NCBI GenBank assembly: GCA_035507035.1
Contig: DATJOJ010000048.1
Span: 186,001 to 250,000, forward strand
Direction: 5' to 3'
DNA from: DATJOJ01 sp035507035
GTDB lineage: Bacteria; Acidobacteriota; Terriglobia; Terriglobales; Acidobacteriaceae
Length of the DNA stretch: 64,000 bases
A program made the position numbers and the translations under genes. This document shows, piece by piece, positions 58,286-64,000 of this stretch. Under the pieces are notes generated by a model. The model made no database searches, was not told the origin of the DNA, and was given only the letters and a program-made list of their open reading frames with translations. How positions within the stretch are numbered: the stretch's first letter is position 1; each line of letters opens with the position of its first letter.

Positions 58286-59167
58286 ATGAGCGATAGCCCG
58301 ATCCAGCGTGCGCCACTGGCATACGAGAATGAACAATTTCTGAACAGCCCCGATGGACGCATCCTGCGTATTTTGTCGGAATATATCGAACCGCTGGCCC
58401 GCTTTCGCCGCGAGCAAATCCAGGATACGGTCGTGTTCTTCGGCTCTGCCCGATTCCATAGCCTGTCGGCTACTGAGCGGGACCTGGCCGCGTTGCGCGA
58501 CGAGGAACAACAGGCATCGAGCCGTGATTACGCCTCCCGCAGAAAACGCGCTCTTGCCGCGGTCGACATGGCGCGATTCTATGAGGATGCCCGCCGTATG
58601 GCGTTCCTGCTCAGCCAGTGGTCTGCCCAGATTCCCGCACGCCGCCGCCGCTTCGTCGTGACAACTGGGGGGGGACCCGGCATCATGGAAGCCGCTAATT
58701 TAGGGGCGAAGGAAGCTGGCGCGAAGACGATCGGGCTGAACATACACCTGCCCTTTGAGCAGACTCCGAATCCTTACATCACATCTTCTCTGAACTTCGA
58801 ATTCCACTACTTCTTCATGAGAAAGTTCTGGTTCGCCTACCTGGCGAAGGCCCTGGTGATTTTTCCCGGTGGATTTGGCACGCTCGATGAACTCTTCGAG
58901 ATTCTCACTCTCGCCCAAACGCAAAAACTCGCCAAAAAAATCCTGGTGGTCATCTATGGCAGGGAGTACTGGAAGCGCATCATCAACTTTAACGCGATGG
59001 TAGAGGACGGAACCATTGCGCCGGAAGACCTGGAGTTATTCAAGATGGTGGATTCGCCAGAGGAAGGATTTGAGGTTCTGCGTGATGGGTTGACTAAGTA
59101 TCACCTTGGACCGGATCCCAAACGCAAAGGTGAAGCCATGCCGGAAATCGCGAAGACCAATCCATAG
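58286..59167 (+). CDS. LOG-family protein (lysine decarboxylase-like, TIGR00730)
   Basis: Product of 293 residues. The two hallmark motifs are present: VTTGGGPGIMEAANLGAKEA and IFPGGFGTLDELFEILTLAQ. The family includes cytokinin-activating phosphoribohydrolases that release the base from a nucleotide monophosphate; the original lysine decarboxylase name is misleading. The N-terminal 100 residues form a helical extension longer than in the short LOG proteins. It has a purine-rich ribosome-binding site (AGAGAG) before ATG 58286. Confidence 0.9.
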   Translation: MSDSPIQRAPLAYENEQFLNSPDGRILRILSEYIEPLARFRREQIQDTVVFFGSARFHSLSATERDLAALRDEEQQASSRDYASRRKRALAAVDMARFYEDARRMAFLLSQWSAQIPARRRRFVVTTGGGPGIMEAANLGAKEAGAKTIGLNIHLPFEQTPNPYITSSLNFEFHYFFMRKFWFAYLAKALVIFPGGFGTLDELFEILTLAQTQKLAKKILVVIYGREYWKRIINFNAMVEDGTIAPEDLELFKMVDSPEEGFEVLRDGLTKYHLGPDPKRKGEAMPEIAKTNP

Positions 59168-59216
59168 CCGGTCGCAGGCTTTGGCTCCCGCGCTGTGACC
59201 CGCTGTAAACTTTTCT

Positions 59217-59825
59217 TTGCTTCTTTATTACATCTCCGATCGCACGCGGTTTGTCGGCAGCGAAAGCGAACGACGCAGCGCTTTGCTAAGCAAGATCGTC
59301 GAAGCTTCTCGCTGTGGCGTGGACTTCATTCAATTACGGGAAAAAGATCTCTGCGCGCGCGAACTCGAAAAACTGGCGTGCACCGCGGTTGCAGCTGTCC
59401 GCAGCAATTCGTCGAAGACTCGACTGCTTATTAATTCCCGAACCGATATTGCAATCGCTTGTAGCGCGGACGGAGTTCATTTGCGGTCGGATGATATTTC
59501 CCCGCGCGAGGTTCGTCATCTCTGGGCGTCCGCGGTCATCGGCGTTTCCTGTCATTCCGAGGCGCAGGTTTCACAAGCGTTAGATGATGGAGCCGATTTT
59601 GCAGTTCTCGCACCAATCTTTGAAAAGAAAGATACGTGGGTAAAGCCGGCGGGGCTCGATGCTTTGCATGTGGCGAGTCAGGAACACATCCGGGTTTTTG
59701 CCCTGGGTGGAGTAACCACCGAAAATGCGGGGGCCTGTGTGGAAGCAGGTGCTGCAGGCGTCGCCGGCATCCGGCTATTCCAGGAAAATGACATTGCGCG
59801 GGTCGTGCAAGCTTTACGCGGGTAA
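59217..59825 (+). CDS. Thiamine phosphate synthase family protein (ThiE/TenI-like)
   Basis: Product of 202 residues from TTG 59217. It is a TIM barrel of the ThiE/TenI family: LYYISDRTRFVG, VDFIQLREKDL, LLINSRTDIAIA, DGVHLRSDD, GVSCHS, ADFAVLAPIFEKKD and VFALGGVTTENA. In ThiE the third motif is usually NDR and the loop after PIF carries TxTK; here they read NSR and EKKDTW. The protein may therefore be a TenI-like relative rather than a true synthase. No TPP riboswitch or other thi gene is beside it. It is 9 bp upstream of the SUMF1 gene. Confidence 0.8.
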   Translation: MLLYYISDRTRFVGSESERRSALLSKIVEASRCGVDFIQLREKDLCARELEKLACTAVAAVRSNSSKTRLLINSRTDIAIACSADGVHLRSDDISPREVRHLWASAVIGVSCHSEAQVSQALDDGADFAVLAPIFEKKDTWVKPAGLDALHVASQEHIRVFALGGVTTENAGACVEAGAAGVAGIRLFQENDIARVVQALRG

Positions 59826-59834
59826 CAAGCACAA

Positions 59835-60563
59835 ATGATGACAACGCAACGCCGATCCAGACCCGCGAGGCCTACCCAATTACCGAATCTGGTTCAGATT
59901 CCGGCTGGATGGTTTCTGATGGGATCGGAAGGCGGTCAAGAGAATGAGCGACCAGTGCACCGGGTTTGGGTAGATCGATTTTATCTTGGGGAGTGCCAGG
60001 TTACGAACCAAGAATATGCAGAGTTTCTGACTTCGACCGATGTTCAGCCACCACCATTCTGGAAGGAATCGAATCTTAGTCACCCGAAGCAACCCGTCGT
60101 TGGCGTATCGTGGTGCGAAGCGACAAAGTATTGCGAATGGCTCAGCCAGGTTGCTGGACGCCAGTATCGGTTGCCATCCGAGGCTGAATGGGAACGGGCG
60201 GCTCGCGGCGGTGTTGAGGGCAAGGCTTTCCCTTGGGGCGATGATCCTCCAGAAGGGCTGCCAAATTACAAGCAACGGTGGCAAAGCGGGCCAGAACCGG
60301 CAGGCAGCGGTTCACCGAATGCATTCGGTCTTTACGATATGTGCGAAAACGTGCACGAATGGTGCAGTGACTGGTACCAGCCCGATTATTATCGCGCGTC
60401 GCCCGAACGCAATCCGCCGGGACCGGAAACGGGCGAACGGCGATCGTCCCGGGGAGGTTCGTGGCGCCATCATGTGAAGGTCACCCGCTGCGCTGCGCGG
60501 TCCAGTATCCCGCCCGCATTCCAATACGCTGATTATGGATTCCGCGTCGCCTGCTCCGGCTGA
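59835..60563 (+). CDS. SUMF1/FGE-domain protein lacking the catalytic Cys pair
   Basis: Product of 242 residues without a signal peptide. The formylglycine-generating-enzyme fold is evident: VQIPAGWFLMGSEGGQENE, RVWVDRFYLGECQVTNQEY, PVVGVSWCEATKYCEWLSQ, YRLPSEAEWERAARGG and YDMCENVHEWCSDWY. The end SSRGGSWRHHVKVTRCAARS has His where FGE has its first active-site Cys, and the second is missing. It is therefore unlikely to convert sulfatase Cys to formylglycine. Related domains bind ligands or act as other oxidases. No sulfatase gene is in the window. It converges with the MerR gene. Confidence 0.88.
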   Translation: MMTTQRRSRPARPTQLPNLVQIPAGWFLMGSEGGQENERPVHRVWVDRFYLGECQVTNQEYAEFLTSTDVQPPPFWKESNLSHPKQPVVGVSWCEATKYCEWLSQVAGRQYRLPSEAEWERAARGGVEGKAFPWGDDPPEGLPNYKQRWQSGPEPAGSGSPNAFGLYDMCENVHEWCSDWYQPDYYRASPERNPPGPETGERRSSRGGSWRHHVKVTRCAARSSIPPAFQYADYGFRVACSG

Positions 60564-60570
60564 GCGTGAA

Positions 60571-60966
60571 CTAGTGTCGAGCGGAGAGCAGTGTAAGAAT
60601 CTCCTGCAAGCCCTGGCGGATATACTTCAGATCCGGGACATCGCGTGCTGGAAATGGAAGGGGGGCTTGCTTCTTATGAGTCTTGGTTTCAACTCGCAAA
60701 TGCTGGCGGGCGCCGCTGATAGTAAAACCTTCCTCATAGAGAAGTTTCTTGATTTGCAGGACGTTCTCTACGTCCTTGCGGCGGTACATTCGTTGACCCG
60801 TGCTACTCTTCACGGGTTTAAGCTGGGGAAATTCGGTTTCCCAGAACCGCAAAACATAGGCCGGCAAGTCACATAGTTCGGCAACGTCGCCGATACGGAA
60901 ATAGAGCTTGTCGGGGATGATTATGTCTGTAGTTTTGGCCGCCTTTGCCTTGCCGCGGGGACTCAT
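60571..60966 (-). CDS. MerR-family transcriptional regulator
   Basis: Product of 131 residues. An Ala/Lys N-terminus precedes the MerR winged helix: YFRIGDVAELCDLPAYVLRF, then WETEFPQLKPVKSSTGQRMY, RRKDVENVLQIKKLLYEEGF. The short C-terminal part lacks metal-binding Cys residues, as in the small MerR proteins encoded near ihfA in other phyla. It lies divergent from the flagellar operon, but its target genes cannot be told from sequence. Confidence 0.9.
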   Translation of the reverse strand: MSPRGKAKAAKTTDIIIPDKLYFRIGDVAELCDLPAYVLRFWETEFPQLKPVKSSTGQRMYRRKDVENVLQIKKLLYEEGFTISGARQHLRVETKTHKKQAPLPFPARDVPDLKYIRQGLQEILTLLSARH

Positions 60967-61150
60967 GAGCTGACTCCAGATACCCGTCTCCGTAATTTTG
61001 ACCTATCGCGTTTCTAGCACGAGTCAGCGTCCCATACAACCCCGGCTCACAACAAAATCCAGCTTTCTCGCTAAACCCTCCAATCCGGGAACCGATCAAG
61101 ACTAGAGAATGCATAGTAACGGCAAGGGTTCCGTTAATGACGCCCAAGGT

Positions 61151-61177
61151 TAAAGAAAATTAATTCGCCGCCGATAG
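61151..61177 (+). promoter_or_regulatory. Sigma-28 (FliA) promoter of the flgM operon
   Basis: TAAAGAAA (61151-61158), 11-bp spacer, GCCGATAG (61170-61177): close to the FliA consensus TAAAGTTT-N11-GCCGATAA. It lies 38 bp before flgM and fits late flagellar gene control. Confidence 0.88.
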
Positions 61178-61214
61178 TTAAATTGCAGGGAATATGGCAG
61201 GCGAGGAAAAAGCT

Positions 61215-61505
61215 ATGAGAATTGACTTAGGAAGCAGCAGCTTTCTGCCAACGGAAGGTCCTGGGGCAGCGCGGAAAGGAACACTGTCTGAACGTCCCAA
61301 CGGGGCTAGCGCCCCAGAAAGCGACTCCGCCAAGCTCTGGTCGGGGCCTTCGTCCATTGCTGCGCTTACGGCCGCAGCCAGCCAAGTTCCCGAAGTGCGT
61401 CAAGACAAAGTAGCCGCCCTAGCTGACCTAGTGCAGAGCGGGAGTTATAAGGTCTCGGCAAGTCAGACTGCCGAGGAAATGGTTGCGCAGATGCGGGCTG
61501 CATAG
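61215..61505 (+). CDS. flgM: Anti-sigma-28 factor FlgM
   Basis: Product of 96 residues. ATG 61215 has GAGGAAAA upstream; ATG 61194 would lie closer to the sigma-28 promoter and lacks such a site. The C-terminal sigma-binding region is typical: VRQDKVAALADLVQSGSYKV followed by SAEQTAEEMV-like text (SASQTAEEMVAQM). FlgM holds FliA inactive until exported through the hook-basal body. It stands first in flgM-flgN-flgK-flgL. Confidence 0.9.
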   Translation: MRIDLGSSSFLPTEGPGAARKGTLSERPNGASAPESDSAKLWSGPSSIAALTAAASQVPEVRQDKVAALADLVQSGSYKVSASQTAEEMVAQMRAA

Positions 61506-61517
61506 TGCTGGGGGAAG

Positions 61518-61946
61518 GTGGAGAGTTTAAGGCAAAACGGAGGTAGCGTGGAACCGTGCTCCTTTCCCTCGTATCAAGAAGCTGAACAGAGGCTCGGCTG
61601 GCTGAGGGAGCTTGCGGTTTCGCTTCAGCAGGCGCGGGCTGCAGTCTTGAGTTCTGATCCGAGACGCCTAGCCCTGGAAACGGCCCGCCAACGCGAACTG
61701 TGCGCAGCGCTGGGTCAATCCCCAGGTCTCGGTTCGTGCACGGCCGAACAGCGCTGGAACAGCTTGCTGAGGGAAACCATAGAACTTGAGATTCAAGTGT
61801 TTCGTCTAAATCGAGAGTACGGGGCTTTACTGGCGCGGGCACAGCGAACCGTAAAAATTTTCTGCCGTGTGCTGGCAAACTCCCAAGCCACCTATCTCCC
61901 ACCTGAGCCGGAGCCTTCATCCTCGCACTGGAGCACGGAGGACTGA
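61518..61946 (+). CDS. flgN: FlgN-like flagellar export chaperone
   Basis: Product of up to 142 residues. GTG 61518 is used; GTG 61548 with GGAGGT upstream is an equally good start. The product is helical throughout (EAEQRLGWLRELAVSLQQAR, TIELEIQVFRLNREYGALLA), which fits the FlgN chaperone of FlgK and FlgL. Sequence similarity alone is weak; position between flgM and flgK supports the call. Confidence 0.75.
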   Translation: MESLRQNGGSVEPCSFPSYQEAEQRLGWLRELAVSLQQARAAVLSSDPRRLALETARQRELCAALGQSPGLGSCTAEQRWNSLLRETIELEIQVFRLNREYGALLARAQRTVKIFCRVLANSQATYLPPEPEPSSSHWSTED

Positions 61947-61949
61947 ATC

Positions 61950-63359
61950 ATGTCGAGTCTGTTCGGCACACTAGCAATCGCCACCGGGGCGTTGGGCGCC
62001 GAACAGGGCGCTATGGACGCGACCACCAACAACGTCGCCAACGTCAATACGCCGGATTACTGCCGGCAACAACCCGTTTTGTCAGAAAACGACGCCATCC
62101 AGGTGGCCGGGCTGAGTTACGGCACAGGCGTCTCGCTGCAACAACTCCAGAGTATTCGCGATCCCGTACTACAACTGCGAATCGAGGAGGAAACTCAACA
62201 GCAAGGGCAGTTGAACGCCTATTTGACGGCCATGCAACAAGCCCAAACACAGTTCACCACAAGCAGCAGCGACATCGGCACGGAGATTAACAACTTCTTT
62301 AGTAGCCTCAGTCAGCTTGCCACCGATCCCACGAATCTGTCTTTGCGGCAGGGCGTGCTGACTGCAGCCGGAGATATGACGCAGGCATTCAACAACGCAG
62401 CGGACAATCTTCAGCAGCAGCAGTCTAACTTGGATCTCAGCGTGGTGCAGGATGTGCAGCAGGTCAACGTGCTTACCGGCCAGATTGCCACACTTAACAA
62501 TCAGATCAGCCAACTTCAGGGAACGAACCAGGATGCAAGTTCTCTGCTCGATCAGCGGGACGTCTTAATCGGCCAGCTTTCAGGACTGATTGATGTCTCG
62601 ACCATTCCGGAGGACAATAGCGTCGCCCTTACGACTTCCAGTGGAACGCCGTTAGTGGTCGGCGGGCAGAGTTTCGCGCTGAGCACTCAAGTCAACTCTG
62701 CCGGCCTGCACGATATCTATTCGCAAAGCACTGACATCACCTCGGAATTAACCTCCGGCGCCATGGCGGGATTGATTCAGGCCCGCGACCAGACCATTCC
62801 GGGGCTGGAATCAAACCTTGACACCTTGGCGGCGGGCTTGAGTAACTCACTGAATGCGGCCAACACGGGTGGCTATGACCAGAACGGCGATCCCTACGGC
62901 GGCTTCGATCTAAATGGCAACCCAGGAGGAAATCTTTTTGTGGCTCCGCCCGCGTCGGGGCAAGGGGCTGCTGCCGCCATGACTATCGCGATTACCGACC
63001 CAAGACTGATTGCGGCGAGTTCTGATCCCAATTCCCCTGGTAGCAATGGCAATGTTGCGAATCTATCCGCCGTGCAAAGCGATACGGTGATCAACGGTCA
63101 AACCCCGAGCAATTTCTATTCGAACATTGTCTTTGACGTCGGTAATGACGTCTCCAACAGTTCGGCGGAGCTGAGCGCTTCTCAGGCGATTCTCAATCAG
63201 CTGCAGGATCAGCGATCCAGTATTTCCGGAGTTTCTCTTAACGAAGAAGCCGCCAACATGGTTCAGTTCCAAAACGCCTTCGACGCTGCCGCCCAGGTAG
63301 TCACCACCATCAATGACCTGCTTTATACCGTGATCAATATGGGGACATTAACAGGATGA
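61950..63359 (+). CDS. flgK: Flagellar hook-associated protein 1
   Basis: Product of 469 residues, close to the usual length. The N-terminal D0 motif is present (FGTLAIATGALGAEQGAMDA, TTNNVANVNTPDYCRQQ) and the C-terminal coil (VSLNEEAANMVQFQNAFDAA) matches. It forms the hook-filament junction after export. The motif reads NTPDYCRQ rather than the more common NTPGYSRQ, giving an unusual Cys. Its stop overlaps flgL by 4 bp (ATGA). Confidence 0.95.
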   Translation: MSSLFGTLAIATGALGAEQGAMDATTNNVANVNTPDYCRQQPVLSENDAIQVAGLSYGTGVSLQQLQSIRDPVLQLRIEEETQQQGQLNAYLTAMQQAQTQFTTSSSDIGTEINNFFSSLSQLATDPTNLSLRQGVLTAAGDMTQAFNNAADNLQQQQSNLDLSVVQDVQQVNVLTGQIATLNNQISQLQGTNQDASSLLDQRDVLIGQLSGLIDVSTIPEDNSVALTTSSGTPLVVGGQSFALSTQVNSAGLHDIYSQSTDITSELTSGAMAGLIQARDQTIPGLESNLDTLAAGLSNSLNAANTGGYDQNGDPYGGFDLNGNPGGNLFVAPPASGQGAAAAMTIAITDPRLIAASSDPNSPGSNGNVANLSAVQSDTVINGQTPSNFYSNIVFDVGNDVSNSSAELSASQAILNQLQDQRSSISGVSLNEEAANMVQFQNAFDAAAQVVTTINDLLYTVINMGTLTG

Positions 63360-64000
63360 GCAGCATTCGAGTGAACCCTTATCCCATGCCAGACATTCTG
63401 GACGCGCTGGAAAAGCTGCAACAACAGCAGGACACAGCCACCTTGGAGCTCTCGACTGGCAGCACCATCAACAAGCCCTCAGACAATCCCGCTGGTGCCG
63501 CCGAACAGGTGATGGTTCAAGAGTCATCCAGTCTGAACGACACCTATCAGCAAAGCATTAGCAGCATTACTGGCCAGCTCTCGACGGCCCAGTCAACTCT
63601 GAGTTCGGTAGTCACGGCATTGCAGCGTGCGATCAGCTTGGGTACAGAGGGGGCGAACGGTACTCTTTCCGATTCCGACCGGGCGGACCTATCAGAGGAA
63701 GTTAGCGGGATCCAAAGCCAACTGGTTAGCCTGGCCAACACTTCTTATCAAGGGCAGTACATCTTTGCCGGTACTGCCAATACGCAGCCGTTCGTGGTGG
63801 ACTCGCAATCTGCTTCGGGAGTGAGCTATAACGGAAATCAAGGCACAAACTCGGTCGCGATTGGAGCCGGCTACTCTGTGCAAGTGAACCTTCCGGGATC
63901 GCAAGTATTCAGCCAGCCGGGGGCGGACGTATTTCAAGCGATCAACGATCTCATCAATGCATTGAATACGAACACCAATATCGGCAGCACGGTCAGCGAA
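63356..64000 (+). CDS. flgL: Flagellar hook-associated protein 3, 3' end outside the window
   Basis: The frame opens at ATG 63356 (ATGA overlap with flgK) and is free of stops to the right edge, 215 codons. The N-terminus MSSIRVNPYPMPDILDAL, then STGSTINKPSDNPAGAAEQV and later GQYIFAGTANTQPFVVD, are typical FlgL/flagellin-related features. Its C-terminus is missing only because the window ends. Confidence 0.93.
   Translation, partial: MSSIRVNPYPMPDILDALEKLQQQQDTATLELSTGSTINKPSDNPAGAAEQVMVQESSSLNDTYQQSISSITGQLSTAQSTLSSVVTALQRAISLGTEGANGTLSDSDRADLSEEVSGIQSQLVSLANTSYQGQYIFAGTANTQPFVVDSQSASGVSYNGNQGTNSVAIGAGYSVQVNLPGSQVFSQPGADVFQAINDLINALNTNTNIGSTVSE

Noticed and set aside
59168..59216. TPP riboswitch before the ThiE/TenI-like gene
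   Set aside because: The gap is only 49 bp and lacks the CTGAGA thi-box core.
1..64000. CRISPR arrays, tRNA or rRNA genes, transposases, integrases
   Set aside because: No spaced direct repeats, cloverleaf-like segments, rRNA stretches or DDE/recombinase proteins were seen when reading both strands.

Overview
The window looks like a chromosomal segment of a motile, heterotrophic Acidobacteriota (Terriglobia/Koribacter-like). This is inferred from the gene content, not from a marker gene: TPR-CHAT proteins beside ECF sigma factors, YncE/phosphoesterase fusions, VPS10-type BNR proteins, PNGase A-like amidase, many PAS histidine kinases and an AdnAB-like UvrD-nuclease. No rRNA, tRNA, CRISPR array, IS element or prophage is visible. 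The sequence is moderately GC-rich with even composition, so it reads as core and accessory chromosome rather than an island.

Layout. 1-5.1 kb: the end of an OmpR-type regulator, its sensor kinase, then a secreted beta-propeller/phosphoesterase with a strongly folded leader and a clear terminator. 5.1-6.6 kb: a membrane Ser/Thr kinase on the minus strand. 6.8-19 kb: the most distinctive region, a same-strand cluster of a five-gene oligopeptide ABC transporter, an ECF sigma factor, a TPR-CHAT protease, a short zinc-finger anti-sigma-like protein, a secreted subtilisin and an HD-GYP phosphodiesterase. Several junctions overlap by 4 to 11 bp. The subtilisin carries three copies of QSTVAVLD between its catalytic Asp and His. 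19-22.7 kb: a small secreted protein, a NarL-type kinase and a PNGase A-like amidase. 22.8-26.5 kb: the heat-shock cluster hrcA-grpE-dnaJ-rsmE, without dnaK and with dnaJ apparently starting at CTG. 26.5-31.6 kb: a UvrD-nuclease fusion, a small secreted protein, a miniature transcription unit for a 16-residue lysine-rich peptide, and a thiolase.

31.6-36.1 kb: a triple-PAS kinase, comM/yifB, and a degenerate receiver protein. 36.1-44.4 kb: a VPS10-like and MBL-fold pair, a TPR protein, a thioredoxin-like ferredoxin, two small envelope proteins and an acyl-CoA dehydrogenase. 44.6-49 kb: a large secreted glycosidase-like protein, a single-domain response regulator, a transglutaminase-like protein and a DUF2784 protein. 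49-54.5 kb: a signalling block with a PAS kinase, a receiver-HDOD protein and two convergent paralogous receiver/degenerate HD-GYP proteins. 54.8-60.9 kb: a large TPR scaffold, a membrane protein, a LOG-family protein, a ThiE/TenI-like protein, a SUMF1-domain protein and a MerR regulator. 61.1-64 kb: the flagellar operon flgM-flgN-flgK-flgL behind a near-consensus sigma-28 promoter, running off the right edge.

The best candidate for an undescribed system is the 6.8-19 kb cluster. One reading is a peptide-sensing or protease-cascade circuit in which a secreted protease, a peptide importer, an intracellular caspase-like CHAT protease and a sigma/anti-sigma pair are made together. That reading is inference; the gene order, the overlaps and the repeats are seen directly.
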